Made by a program: the position numbers and the translations under genes. The notes under the pieces were generated by a model that ran no database searches, had not been told where the DNA came from, and saw only the letters and a list, made by a program, of their open reading frames with translations. A DNA stretch of 64,000 nucleotides from Gigaspora rosea (taxonomy: Eukaryota > Glomeromycota > Glomeromycetes > Diversisporales > Gigasporaceae): NCBI GenBank assembly GCA_003550325.1, contig QKWP01000362.1, positions 186,951 to 250,950 of the forward strand, in the 5' to 3' direction. Positions 45,191-58,287 of the stretch are shown here, in pieces (the stretch's first letter is position 1; each line of letters starts with the position of its first letter).

Positions 45191-46210
45191 TTTATGTTAA
45201 AAAATCAATTCTTCATAGCATGCACTTTATAAAAGTACCTTATGTATGTAGATTAAAGCTATATAATTTTCTTTTTTTAGCACTGTTCACTTTAATTAAT
45301 AATCATTTAATAACAAAACATATTTAACAGATACTGTAAATGATTTTATTTTATCAACAGTAGCTGTCGGTGAACAAAGCTGTTTACCAAAGAACATCAG
45401 TAAAGTAAACTATTATGAAATGAACTTTTCTTTATTAAAACAATTCTATTTGTAATTAATTGTCTGTAAAATAAGCTGTTCGTAATGTAATTGTCAATGA
45501 AATAACACAATATTTATTATATTACTTTATTTTTGGAAGACTATCATTTGAATATACCAAAACGATTACATGTAATGTTAAAAGATCCTAATTAATGTGT
45601 AGCTTAGGTTTGAAAAATATTGGGTAGTTTATCTATTTAAAATCAACTAACTTTTTATGGTTGCATTCATTGCATAGTTTAAATTGTATATAAATTAATG
45701 ATTCTGTATTTATTTGGTTTGTTGTAGTTATTTGGTACTATCAATATTAGTTATAAAGAAAATCAAAATTAATCATTTGATTTAAGCAGAAATTGCATTA
45801 TGTTTACAGTATTCATTCTAAGGTGAATGTACCTAATTCTGTGGATTTTTATTTGTCACATATAAAAGTTCGTTAAAAGATTGTATTTATTTGTAAAATT
45901 TAATACCGGTATATAAAATATACAATCAATTTATTATTTAACTGTAAAATTTTTTTATACATTATATACTAAAAATTTTTTTTAATAATAAAAGTTACAA
46001 CTTATATAATTTATGAGAATTTTAAAGCCATGGGCCTAATTCTGTGAATACATAATGAACTTGATTTTTTGTTAAGTAAATTGAACAAACATTGCTAAGT
46101 AATATGTTTATTACACTAAATTATACTGTATATAATATAAAATTTTTTACAAGATTTGGCCAAGATTTTATTAATAGACTTGGCCACTTAAATGTATGGT
46201 ATGTACAAAA
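45191..46210. other. Intergenic, including upstream region paralogous to 57.7-58.1 kb
   Basis: The reverse complement of 45,190-45,500 resembles 57,780-58,160 in scattered blocks, i.e. the upstream region of the secreted leader. Otherwise nothing recognised. Confidence 0.4.
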
Positions 46211-46214
46211 AATC

Positions 46215-46700
46215 AATTTTTTTCTATGGACCATATATCCTGGGACCCTGTGATTTGATTTGGACGGTTTTGGTACCATTTGAATTGTCTCACTAGACAA
46301 TTCGAATAATACCTAAATCATCCAAATTGGATCGCAGAATCACAAGATATACAATCTATGGAAATAGATTTGATCACAGAAAACACCTTATATCTCTGGA
46401 TCCTGTAATCCACTTCGGATAATTTTAGTGCCATTAAATTTATCTTAGTGAGACAATTCGAATGATACCAAAATCATCCAAATTGGATTATAGGATCATG
46501 AGATATACAATTTTACAAAAATATATTTGATCTCAAAAAATAATAAATATATCATTTATCTTAGGATATTGTAATCTAATTTAGCTAATTTTGGTACAGT
46601 ATTAGTACCATTAGAATTATCTCAGTGAGACGATTCAAATGATACCAAAATTATCCAAATTGGATCATGAGATCATAAGATATCACGAAATACAGACAAC
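46215..46700. repeat. Three ~150-bp palindromic tandem repeats
   Basis: Each unit contains GGACGGTTTTGGTACCATTT and, inverted, AATACCTAAATCATCCAAAT. They are separated by ATCACAAGATATACAATCTATGG junctions (near 46,215-46,375, 46,380-46,520, 46,545-46,700). Related words occur at 8,880-8,945 and 55,690-55,870. The open frame at 46,639-46,842 begins in the repeat and is not supported. Confidence 0.65.
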
Positions 46701-47510
46701 TCTCTCTAATCCGAACTGCTGGGACTGCTTTTTTTTACTATGTAAAAATTTGGAAAAGTTCAGTTTTCAGAAAGTTATATATGGCTTATCTGAACTTTAT
46801 AATAAAATTTACAAATGTTCTAGGAGATTTTGTTCAGTTTAGAGAGAGTTTAATAGTGTTCAGTTTAGAGAGATTCAGATTAGAGAGAGGCAACTGTATT
46901 ATAATCCATGGAATTAGAACAATTCATGAAATTAGGTACAATCACCTTATATGATGTTATGATTATTAATATAGCTAAAACTTATACTATTCTTTGTTAG
47001 ATTAATAATTATAAATCGATTTTCATTATATGTTATACAAATGAATGTCTGATAAAACCCAGAGGATCTGGTCAAACTCATAGCTCAAAAATTTTATTAA
47101 TAATCTTTGTTTAAATAAATTAAGTATATTCTTATAGCTATAGATAATATACTTATAAAATTTTAGAATTATTTATTAATTTAATTTTTTATAAATAGCA
47201 ATTACTTTTTAGAGGTTTGGGATTTGTTCAGGTTTGGCCAGCAAATATACTCCCTTCTTTCACTATATTTAAGCCTTATAAGAAAATATTAAGAGTAGGG
47301 TGTATGTAGATCATTTTTAATATGATCTAAATGGTATTTCAAGTTTTTATATATACAATAAAAATTCATCACAAGCAATACTCTAACTATTTTTTCCAAA
47401 CTTTGGTAGCATGCAAATTAGAACTTTTTATTTATAAAAATAAAAAATTTATACTTATTTATTTAAGAAAAATCTACTTTGCTATATTGCAAAGTTTCAG
47501 GAGATTCCAG
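46701..47510. other. Intergenic, no gene recognised
   Basis: Contains repeated AGAGAGA/CAGTTTAGAGAGA words at 46,840-46,890. Open frames here have no recognisable feature. Confidence 0.4.
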
Positions 47511-47688
47511 GACCCGAAATATACATAGATAGGTTAGATTAATTATAGGGTTACTAAAAAAGGAAAGATCTATAGAAAAAACTTAAAAAATAAGCAAAAA
47601 ATTACTATAAATAGAAAAGATCTGCATAAAAAACCTCAAAAATAAGCAAACTCATACCTGACCTATCTATGTATATTTCAGGGTCCTA
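47511..47688. mobile_element. 178-bp MITE with AGATTCC duplication
   Basis: Ends AGGACCCGAAATATACATAG / complement with AGATTCC on both sides. The same family is inserted in the minisatellite at 40,708-40,882. Confidence 0.75.
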
Positions 47689-48009
47689 GATTCCTTATAA
47701 TTTTTCTGGGTTATACAAATAACCAAAAACTTTTTTAGGAATCTAAAATAAATTATTACCAATCAGATTTAAGCTTTTCTATTCAAATATAGTAATAAGA
47801 AAGTTTTTAAGAAATGAACTTGAAGGTTTTAATAAATCACTACTGTTATATTTGTATAATTTTAGTATATTAGTATTAGGAAAATATTATAGAGAGATTA
47901 GGAATAGTACAAAATTTATTGAACCAACCAAATCTGTAGTATTAGTTTTATTAAAAGAACTTTTCTCTGTTCTTAAAAAGGAGCTATTTTTACTATAATT
48001 TCTATGATA
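47689..48009. other. Intergenic, no gene recognised
   Basis: AT-rich; nothing supported. Confidence 0.4.
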
Positions 48010-48175
48010 GTATGATATCTTAGTACGATATTTTAGTACATTATTATAGTACATTATCATAGTACGTTATTATAGTACATTATTTTAGTACGTTATTTTA
48101 GTAGATTATTTTATTACGTTATCTTAGTACATTATCTTAGTACGTTATATTAGAATATTATCTTAGTATGTTATT
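48010..48175. repeat. 12-13-bp minisatellite TTATTWTAGTACR
   Basis: About 13 tandem units such as TTATTTTAGTACG and TTATCATAGTACG. No coding meaning. Confidence 0.85.
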
Positions 48176-48768
48176 TTGAAAATCCCAAGTTTCTACAGAT
48201 ATATAAACTCTGTTTTTTCTTTCAAGGCAGAGCTGGTTCTGTTCTTTACAAATTTTCTTTTCTAAAAACACTTGTACTTAAAATATTATACCTAATAAAT
48301 TGATATTATCCTTTGACTATAAATTTTTATTTTTATATTTTGTTCTTTTTATTTTCTTGTTAATTTTCACATTCCTTACCCTCTACATGTTAAGTCAAGT
48401 GATATAGTTTCTTGTACAAAAGTTACTATATTATACTACAAAATACTACGATAACAACTTTAGGTTTTGAAATTAATTAACTTGAACTAGTAAATTGGTA
48501 GAAAAATGGACTAACTTGTTGTAATCAACACAAGATCAAAAATGCATTAACATTGTGCTTGCAAAAATACTATACCCAGGAATAGCATGTTATGATATTA
48601 GACATTTGAACAATTTGGACATTTGGACAACATCCAATTGTCCAAATAATTTTAATTAAACATAGTAACTTTTTTTATTGAACATTAAAAAAAAATTAAT
48701 TTAATCTTGGCCTAAATTAAACTTAATTCAAACCAATATTTACTAATACAAAATATCTTTAATATATA

Positions 48769-49226
48769 GTGCAGGAACCCTTAAATCAACTAGTCCTATA
48801 TATGCGGCCAAATTTTGGGTTGGGTCGGAAGTTGGGTCGGATTGGGTCGGAGCCAATAAAATTGCAGAAATTTTGCAAATAAAAAAAAAAAAACAAAAAT
48901 ATAGTATAAAAAAAAAAATTTTAACTTTTTTAAAAATTTTTTGAAAAATTTTTTTATAATTCTGCTAATTCTGGCCGGTATTATGGTAATTCTGGCCAAA
49001 ATTATAGCGGCCAAATTTTACGTTTATTAATAAAAATAGGTAACTTTAAACCTTTTCAGAAGTAGTTAAACTTAATAAATTAAAAAACTAATTCTATAGC
49101 TTTATTCTTAAAGTCTTTCTCTACATTTCTATAGAAAGAAAAATTGTCCTAGCTATACTAGTTATTTTTTTATAACAGTTTAAAAATTATCAATTTCGCT
49201 TGTTGATTTAAGGGTTCCCGCACCGT
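48769..49226. mobile_element. TIR element with GAACCCTTAAATCAAC ends
   Basis: GTGCAGGAACCCTTAAATCA at the left and TTGATTTAAGGGTTCCCGCAC at the right. GGGTTGGGTCGGA words occur near the left end. The open frame at 48,796-49,014 lies inside and is not supported. Confidence 0.65.
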
Positions 49227-49470
49227 ATTATATATTTAAAAAGTATACTAATAATAATAATAATTATTATTATTATTATAAAAATATGCATATATACATA
49301 TATATTCATACTACTGGATCAACTTAAATCTATTTTATTTACAATATTTATATTTAATATTGGCTAATAAAATATCATTAATTAAACAGAATTTTAGAAA
49401 CTGTAAAATGATTGTATTTCAAAACAAAAATAATAACAATAATTGATTTTATTTTTAATAATTTTAAAAC

Positions 49471-49803
49471 AAGTTTACTAAAACGCACCACTGGTAGTAT
49501 GTGGCGTAATGTGAAGATCAATATAAAAAAATAAACAAAAAAAAAATAAGAATTTAATAAATGTTAAGTGAGAGTTAATAGTTAGGGGACATAGTATATA
49601 GTAAAATTTCACAAGAAATTTTTTTTTTAAAAAAAAATGGTGGTTTCATAGATAAAATTTTGAGTTAGAAGATATTTTTGAAAAAATAGCAAAATGACAA
49701 AAAATCCATGTTATACAAGATCTTTACATTACACTGCATTTAAAAAATGTGATTGGTAAAAATCATTGTGGTGTTGGCACTAGTAGTGTGTTTTAGTAAA
49801 CTC
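49471..49803. mobile_element. CACCACTGGTG-family MITE at a duplication breakpoint
   Basis: Ends AGTTTACTAAAACGCACCAC and GTGTGTTTTAGTAAACTCG. The interior resembles 26,866-27,218. Homology with the 31.47-kb intron starts directly after its right end, so the MITE marks or caused the truncation of the duplicated split gene. Confidence 0.75.
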
Positions 49804-52800
49804 GTTCTATTATATCTGTTTATAAATATAATAAATTTAGGAAATGCATATTTCCATCATATAATTTACTATTTACATAGTAAATTTTCATAGTATTAAG
49901 AGTTATTCCCTAAATTTATAATAATCAAATAGAACAATTAATGTGTAAACATGCATTAACAATTTATGAAATATAATTTAAAAAACACTATTAATAAATA
50001 ATACAATTTATCTGCTATACTTACTGACTTTTAATAATTTAATAACAAAATAAGTAAATTAATAATATGAATCATCTAAAGCTAACAGCCTCCACCTGAG
50101 TCTTTATTAGATATAAAAAAGTTTAAAGTATATAGTATTATAGAAGTAAACATAGTGCATGTATATGTAATTCTTGTTAATAAAGGCAGGGCTGCTAGTT
50201 AAAAAAAAATAATAATAATATGAATCATCTAGTAATTACATAAAGTAAACATGAATTATTTTAAAAAACTATGAGATATATACTTATGAACTATAATCCA
50301 ACATAATTACATCAAATATGCAAATATTTCATTATTAATAATTAATGATAATGTGTATTATAGTTGATTAGATATAAAATTAGCTATAAAATTTTTAGAA
50401 ATGCAGTAAACTAATTCTTACCCTCTGTTAATTAAACAAAGAATATATGAATTTATGTATCTTCATACAACAAATTATATATATGCCAACCATAAATTGA
50501 TATTTTAAAAATAAAATAAATTTTACAAAATAATTATATCAGATAAGAAAATATTAGTAAAATAATATGCATCATGAGCTGATTAGATATAAAATTAGTT
50601 ATAAGATTTTTAGATCTTTGGTGAACTAGATTCTTATCCACTGGCAATTAATAAAAAATATATGAATACATAAGTAAATTATATAAATGCCAATCATAAA
50701 TTAATATTTATTAAAAATACAATGAATCTCATACTTACGACCTATGATCCAATAGAACAATTATATAAGATATATATTGTAAAATAAAACATGCAAAAAT
50801 ATTATTATTGCAAATAAAACAATTGCTCTAAAAATAGATTCAACAAAATGATATTTACTCTCTAGTAATCCAATATAAGTATATAAATAATCAGTTATAA
50901 AAGTTTAAATTTAAAATAAATATAATTAAATATACTTACTTACTAATAATTCAATAGAAATAACTATAAGGAAAAAAATTAAATTGAATAACAATTTACA
51001 AATAAAATTGTAAAATGAGAACATTATATTTATATGGTAGAGCTTTAATGAAAAATAAGTAAGACGTGTTATAAAAATAAATTAGCGAGCCATGAATTAA
51101 GTCTTTAAAAATAAAGCATTTACTTGCTAAAAATTTAATAGACAATTAAGAAAAACATGTCAAAAAAATTCATAAATCAAAAGTTTTACAATTTTGAATA
51201 AATCCAAAAAGGTTTTACTTACTTCACCCTAATTCAATAAAAGAATGTGCATTACATGTGTATTAGGTTATAAAAGTTAATTTAATTAATACTAAAAAAA
51301 AAAGTGAAATTAAACTTATAATTACCCAGTGCTAATAAAAAATTAATGAAAATAAGGGTTGTTATTTATAAAGACCAATTAAGATAAATAATAATTTTAT
51401 TTCAATAAATCAATAATGAATATACTTACGGACTAATTAAAATGAAATACATTAATATGTATACTATCACTTGGATGCTATATAAAGTCAAAGTATTATT
51501 GAAAAAAAAACTGAAAAAAAATTTATACTAACACTCTAGTAATTTAACAAGAATCAACTGATGGTTTATTAAATAAATAATAATTCAAGGTTAATAAAAT
51601 TAAGCTCATACTTACTCCCAAATACTTCATTAAAAAAATAAAAATATTATAAAAATATTAAGTTATAAAGGCGAAAATATAATCGCAGTTTAAAAATCAA
51701 ATGATAATACAGTCAGACTTTCTAAATGCAACCAAATTTTTGGTAACTTCCATTTAAAGAACAATAACAAAATAGCATTAATAGAGTCTAATAAAAAATC
51801 TGGAATTTCATTTGTTTTTAAAAGGTCTAACTGCATTAATATAACATACACACTTAAATAAATAAAAGCTAATTAGAGAATAATTTAAAAAGTATCAAAT
51901 ATTAAAAATACACACAATACTTACTTACTAATTGTTTTGTATATCATAGTTAATACAAATTATAAAAGGTCGCAAAAAGAATTATAGAATCAAATTATAC
52001 TCACATACTAATGATAATAATAATAAAATTAAATTTTCATGAAAAAAATCTATTTAAAATAGACAATTTAAGAATAAATTATTATGATTGAGGTTACTTG
52101 CTAATAATGTGACAAAAAGAATGAAAAAACGATTGTCATTGAGTTGTGAATGCAAATTAAAACAATGATAACTAATAATTTTAGGGATAAATACTGATGA
52201 GCATAAGCACCGCTAATAATTAAAAAGAAGAATGTGAACGTATGTAGAATCAAGTTATAAAAGCTATGAAAAATAAATTTAAAAATAAAAACCTACATCC
52301 TAATGATTCAACAAGACAAGCAATTAGAAACTATCATTATAAATTTATAATTCATGAAATGAATACTATAAAGTTTATATTTACGCACTAAGGATTTGGT
52401 ATAAAATATGTAACTTTAGTGCATAACGATAGAATGATAAAAAATTTCATAAATAAAAGCAAAAAAAAATTTTATATTTACATAGCAAGTCTAAGAATAG
52501 AAATAAACATATTATTAAACATAAATAAATTAGAAAGAATAATTCAAAGCATTAGAATAAATTCAATAAAATTTATACTTACACACTAAAAGTCCGACAA
52601 AAGAACACATTTTATTATACAATATTAAGTTGATTAGAAATTGAATTAAAAAATTTATTAATTTTTTAGAAATAAATCTAATTAAATTTAACTTACCCGC
52701 TAATAAAGTATTACAGAATATTTATTAAACAAGCAATATTAAAAAAGTACAACTTAATGATCATGAAATAATAACAATTTAAAATATATAAAATAATCTT

Positions 52801-53876
52801 ATACTTACAACCTAAAAATCAAATAGAAAAAGATCATTAATAGGATATACAAAAGTTAATTATGGAAGTGCATAAATTTTATACTTACAAACTAATATTC
52901 CAGAATAAATATTATTATGTTATATAAAGATAAATTCAATAAAATCATAAAATAATAATTTTATGAATTTATATATATTTACATTTTAATAATCAGATAG
53001 AAGAATGTGAACAAGTTATAATTTAAAATTATAAAAACATGCGGAGATTAAATTGGACATATTGCAATTATTAACCGACTTTGAGAAGTATTTCGAAGTA
53101 TTTGTAACAAATTAGCACTTTTAGCTTGTATTCGGCTAATAAGTAACATTATTGAAAATTATTTTCGATATCTTATTAACAAATGTTAGTTAAAGTGCTA
53201 ATTTTTTTACAATTATGACACGAAGTCGGTTTTTAATTGCAGCGTGACCGATTAACACTTCTAAAGTAAATTTATACTTACACTCTAATAATCCGAAGAA
53301 AATGCGAAAAAGCAATTAAAAATTTATCAAATGATAATTTTATAAAAAAAGTTAATGCATAAATTACCCGCTAATAATTTAATAGAATATAAAAAAAAAG
53401 GCGTATTATTAAATTATAATGAAAATTTTTGAAAGAAAGTTATAAATGACTTACCCACTAATAATTAATAGATAAATATAAAAAAGCGTGTATTATTAAT
53501 TTATAATGAAAATAATAATTATAAATTAATGCTAAACTCATACATGAGTCTAATAATCGGATAATAACATTTATAATAAAAAAAAACAAATGATTAGAGG
53601 AGCACAATTAAAATAATTAATGTAAACAATAATTTTTAATATAATTACACTGGAGGGACTGGAGGTAAAATGTAAAATACAAGTTAATAGGGATTAATAA
53701 TCTAAAATAAAGCAAAAGGATTTAAAGAACATTACTAAAACGTTCTGCTAATTTATATTCTTCCGGTTATTTTCTTTTAATTCACTTCCATTAAATTCAT
53801 AATTTGATAAAACAATCGTCGAATAAGCGATTAATAAAACGAGAAGAAAAACAATGAATATTTTGTATGGCTGCAT
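49804..53876 (-). pseudogene. Decayed, 3'-truncated copy of the microexon gene (exons 1-39)
   Basis: Collinear with 31,466-36,325 at high identity. Exon 1 (from 53,876) has lost one base after ELK, giving a stop after 42 codons. Acceptor loss: TTATTAG becomes TTATTAA before AAT near 52,978. Donor GT becomes AT at three or more units (near 51,030, 50,635 and 50,285). About 690 bp equivalent to 32,531-33,222 is deleted, removing seven microexons totalling 45 nt, so the frame would have been kept. Some microexons changed sense: TAA for TGG near 50,935, CACTGG for CTCTGG, GGTGAA for GTTGAA, TCA for TCG. The 3' half beyond exon 39 is absent. Confidence 0.8.
50078..50213 (+). mobile_element. SINE-like retroposon with 17-bp target duplication
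   Basis: A 136-bp insert beginning AAAGCTAACAGCCTCCACCT and ending GCTGCTAGTT plus an A/AAT tail. It is flanked by AATAATATGAATCATCT on both sides. The paralogous site near 31,733-31,750 is empty. A long duplication with an A-rich tail is the hallmark of LINE-driven retroposition of a small RNA. No clear tRNA A/B boxes were found; the ends can pair (CTAACAGCC with GGGCTGCTAG). Confidence 0.7.
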
Positions 53877-54045
53877 TGTGGTAAAGTTTTAAGGGTTTTG
53901 GTAATACTAAGTTTACAGAGAGAAAAAATTATTAAAAATATCGGTTACGAGTATTAGTCTTATTTAAAAAATAGAGTCTTTTATAACACTTTAAAATATG
54001 ATTAAAAATTGACGATCAGTGTAATACCAGGTTTATATTCGAAGT

Positions 54046-54092
54046 CACGTACGTACGCACGTAAATTAAACTCATATCTGATATATAGTTAT
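54046..54092 (-). promoter_or_regulatory. Upstream motif of the decayed copy
   Basis: CACGTACGTACGCACGT then AAACTCATATCTGATATATA, in the same place as the motif upstream of 36,325. Confidence 0.35.
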
Positions 54093-54309
54093 ATACATTA
54101 ATTGACGTGTTTTCGTGATGTGTAATAAGCTACTGATAAAAATCACGTATTATATAATTTAGCTATTTTATCAATGACGATATATAGCAGAGAATAATAA
54201 TCATATGGGTCAATTTATGATCTACTGGATACCAAAATGCATATGGGAGGATTTTACCGATTTCCAAGTGAAAAATAAATTTGATCTACATATATTTGTT
54301 ATAATACAG

Positions 54310-54830
54310 TAATAAATTTATCATGTGATAAAGCGGAGCAGATTCTTATAATATATATTTTAGAGAATTAACTTTAGGGTTAAGGTCATCATATATTAAA
54401 GTTAGGTAGGTTTTAGGTAGTTATATATAAGCAAAATTGCCTTCCCGACATTATTACTTAATTAGCCAAGGTAGGTTTAGACTACCGTTTTTTGTATTTT
54501 TCATGTTTTCGCTTTCTGCTTCGCCGAAGATCATAAATTTATATAATTTGATTGGTCAAATGTCATGTGATTCTGCTCCGCTTTAGACGACCCCTATAAA
54601 AAGGGGACCAGGTGTAGGTTTAGGATGTCTTATAGGTAAAATTGCCTTCCCGAAATTTTTTTATTAATGCTCCGTAACAGGTTTAGACACTCGTTTGTTT
54701 TTGTCTCGTCAGGCAGATCCGTGACGATCAAAATTACAATTTGATTGGCTGCAAGTCACGTGACTCTGCTCCGCTTTAGATGAAGGAAATCTAGAAATTT
54801 GATATCCAAAGTTGATTACATATCACAATT
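54310..54830. repeat. Two diverged repeats with GGAGCAGA(G)TCAC ends
   Basis: Two direct, diverged copies of a ~190-bp unit (AAATTGCCTTCCCGA... then GTTTAGAC(T)AC(C)GTTTT) near 54,425 and 54,635. Each is followed by GATTGG(T)C and TCTGCTCCGCTTTAGA; the inverted CGGAGCAGATTC lies at 54,331. Probably a MITE dimer. Confidence 0.45.
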
Positions 54831-55880
54831 CTGTATTATCACGTTTCAGATCAGTCAAACAAATCCGCACATATGGTGAGATGATTCTAACGAGCACAAA
54901 ATCGATCATGAGATTAGAGATGACGAACGGTGAAACTTTTTTTAATCTATAAAATGTTCGAAAGTTTGATCGATTGAATTATGATCGATTAAAAATCAAA
55001 GATCGATCAAAATCAACCAATAATTTGCACAATTATATGACCGATCATATGATCGATTATTATCATTATACTACTACTATTATACTGTAACAATTTTTTT
55101 TTATAATTATGTATCTCTGATAAGATACATAATTTTATTCACTAGAAGCTAGTGTAGACAATTACCATATAAAAACGATAGCCTTACACTATTTCATGCG
55201 CAAATCATAATTTATCGAGCCACCTTAGTTTATTATTATTATTTTTTTTTTGAAGTGTAGACTTATAGCATCGCAAGTATTTTTGTGATTGCATATGACT
55301 TTGAAATATGAATCACTATGAACAGTAAGATAAGCAAGAAGCTATCTTATGGTTCTGAGCATGTAATCAGCAATGTAAGAAAATAGATATTGTTAATTGC
55401 CAAGGCAAAGGTATTTAAGTCCTTTAGTTAGTGAATATATTCACATTAATATAAAATACATAAGTCAAATTTGTTTAGAACGATCTTTTCTTATTATTAT
55501 AATTATCGTAAATGTTCGATATGTTCGATAACGACCATATTCAAAAAAATTTTTTATGATCGGTCACAATCAAACAAATCAAATGATCGATCAATTTGAG
55601 ATCCCAAGATCGAGTAAACAATGCTTATCAACAAATCTCATGGGTTTTTATATGACAACCCCATGAGATTTGTTGATAAGCATTTTTACAGATCCCCAAC
55701 GATCACAGGAACGTGTGATTGGATTTGGACTTGTTAGAATCGCCTCATCATGACGAACATTTTGGTAGTAAATCTCCAAAATGGATCAGTAGATCAAAAG
55801 TTATTTGGTATCAAAGATATTTATACGAACATTTTGGTAGCAAAATCATCCAAAACGGATCAATAGATCAAAAGTTATTA
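54831..55880. repeat. Repeat-rich region with ATCGATC words and a strong hairpin
   Basis: Many CGATC/GATCG words (54,900-55,070, 55,560-55,620). Inverted GATTCTAACGAG / TTAGAATCGCCTCATCATG ends near 54,880 and 55,735 suggest one TIR element. Two copies of ACGAACATTTTGGTAGNAAAT follow. No gene seen. Confidence 0.4.
55619..55687. repeat. Perfect 27-bp-stem hairpin
   Basis: AATGCTTATCAACAAATCTC then ATGGGGTT-like, and its complement around a short TTTTATATGAC loop. It sits at the centre of the possible TIR element above. It would form a stable stem in RNA or single-stranded DNA; no terminator role is implied in a eukaryote. Confidence 0.6.
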
Positions 55881-56674
55881 TAATTCCAAAAATAAACCGA
55901 TATGTTATTAATATTTACATTGATATTTGTATTGATAAAGATAATTCTATTGCTTTATTTTTTTTATTCATTTTTGAATCAATTTTTACTGTACCACCTT
56001 ATGTTACATATTTTTTCTTCAACACTTTATGGATTCGCAAGGATATGGCTTTGTGACTCATTAAAGTCGTTATAATGAATCTCTAAATATACTAAAAAAT
56101 CCCAACCTTCATTGTAACCCGAAATTCAAACATTGGGTGGTTAATACTTTAAAGTTCTTTGTATTAACGTAACAGAAGAATTGCACATGCCTAAACAAGA
56201 TAGGAATAATTTGGGATGCAAGTTTGTTATGCCAAAATTTTACGAAATAATTTGTTCTGCCACCAAGTTGAGCATGGTGGTCATGAAAAAATTATGGAAA
56301 AAGATAAATTAAATTTTTTTTTAAAAAAAAAAATAATAATGATAATAATAATAATATTCGGGTTAGACTAGATACCAGACTAGATTTCTGCCGTTGCTGA
56401 AAAACAAATTGCAGAAAAATAAATTTATTGTGTTCAAGAAAATGCGGACGTGTTCTACACAGGGATGCAACTATTATTAATTACATTGTTAAAATATATA
56501 TGAATATTCGAGTGTAATAATTTAATGTATTAAAATTTAGCTGGCATTTAATATTTAGGCGAGCATATAATAATTCATTTTTATTCGCTTTTTATTTATT
56601 TATTTATTTATTTTTTAATTTATTTTACTTTTATTATTAATAATAATATTAATATTAATGTTAATATTATTAAT

Positions 56675-56733
<59 letters not shown>

Positions 56734-57780
56734 CATTCCTAAGTTACTTCTAATCTAACATTCGAGGTATTTAAAGTAAGCATAACAATTTCTTTTTATT
56801 TACGTTGACTAGTAGATGAAACTTACCTTATTTAAATTTATTCTATTCCACGTTAATCTAATAGGTGACCTAATAGATGATGTAATCGATCAAAAGTATT
56901 TTAAATTATTATAAGTGTTGTGTATCGCTCAAAAGTATTTTAAATTATAAGTGTTATGATGGGTATCGATCAAAAGTATTTTAAATTATTATAAGTGTAA
57001 TGACGGGTATCGATCAAAAGTAATTTAAATTATTTTTAAGGGCATACCAAAGATGCTATTGCAATGCCCATAAATAGAAGTATTGTCGATCAAAAGTATT
57101 ATTTTAAGTTTTGTGTAATGACGTATCGAATCTAAGGGCTGTGTAATCTACATACCAAAAATGCTATTGCGAATGCATAATGATAAAATCCATAAATAGG
57201 CTCTCTCATTGAAATTACCATCCAGGTAACAATATCTATTGACTCGATTAACACAGATCACCCGTTCATTTTACAATAGCAAAAACATAGCTGATATCGT
57301 GAATAATAAAGATATAAAATTATACTCATTTGAATCGCTTTAGTACGCTCTTTAGTGTGATAGAGTCATTTTAAATTTTTTAAAAATCAGATGTTTATTG
57401 TTACATTGCTTTAACTCATGTAAAAGGCAAAATTGGTTCTATTGCGCTAAAGGGCGCATTAAAATAAGTATAATTTTATAGTATAACTTTCATTAATTCA
57501 CGAGTTATTAAAGTTCAGAATTTACAATCGTTATTTTTATTAAAATAGCTTTCTTTTCGTATTTACAACAAATAAATTTGAATCATCCGAATTTTTTTGA
57601 TATTTTTTTCATGTGATTAGTAATCATTCATTTATCGTTATAGGCATACGAAAATGTTCGACATAAATTCGGATATTAAATCCTAATTAGTAAAATTTAT
57701 TACGCTATGTCAATGTCCCTAAGGTTTCAAAAAAAATTTTGGAATTTTTGACTTAACACAATTGTCGATCTTTTTAAAAT
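55881..57780. repeat. Microsatellites and ATCGATCAAAAGTATTTTAAAT tandem repeats
   Basis: (TTTA)n near 56,590-56,625 and (AAT)n/(ATT)n at 56,630-56,742. Five units around CGATCAAAAGTATTTTAAAT lie between 56,886 and 57,105. The repeated phrase ACCAAA(G)ATGCTATTGC occurs near 57,045 and 57,160. No gene supported. Confidence 0.6.
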
Positions 57781-58168
57781 TCTAATAACTGATTAGAATT
57801 ACTTTGTGAAATGAGCTGTCGATAAATAAGTTGTCTATGAATAAACTATCAGCTAAATATATTTTCTTTCTGAAAAAATGAATGCTCACGAATTGAACGT
57901 CACTGAAAAAAAAAAAGGTTTATTAATTGTCCTCACATAGTTTTGATCTACGTATTTAACCGCGTATCTCAATGAGAAATACACTTATGAGCTATGTACG
58001 TACTTATGAAGAATTGATTTTAAATTAAATGATTTGGAATATCATATGATTTTAAGAAACTTTATCGATTTTTCTTTTATATAAAATTATTTCAGGTTAA
58101 CAATAATTGCATCAGAAATTCGAATTCTATAAAATAATTTAATTTAACTGCAGACAAATAAAGGAATT

Positions 58169-58287
58169 ATGAATGGAAATTTGATTCTTATATCAATATT
58201 TTTACTATTAGCCACACCTTTCACAGTGAAAGCAAATGTAGGCTGGTCAGATTGTTCATTTAACGCCATAGACGCACCCATTACAGT
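58169..58287 (+). pseudogene. Secreted-protein leader fused out of frame to a kinase fragment
   Basis: Signal peptide MNGNLILISIFLLLATPFTV-KA followed by NVGWSDCSFNAIDAPITV. At about 58,288 the sequence switches to kinase DNA in a different frame, reading LPRTRSTTRKPIYTSS and stopping at 58,366. The upstream region is paralogous to that at 45.1-45.5 kb. The join has no splice site, so it is a recombination breakpoint. The truncated protein could still be secreted if transcribed, but I regard it as a gene relic. Confidence 0.6.

Noticed and set aside
57205..57245. Kinase catalytic-loop remnant (CATCCAGGTAACAATATC, HPGNNI)
   Set aside because: Only six residues resemble HPGNIL, with stops on either side; too short to support.
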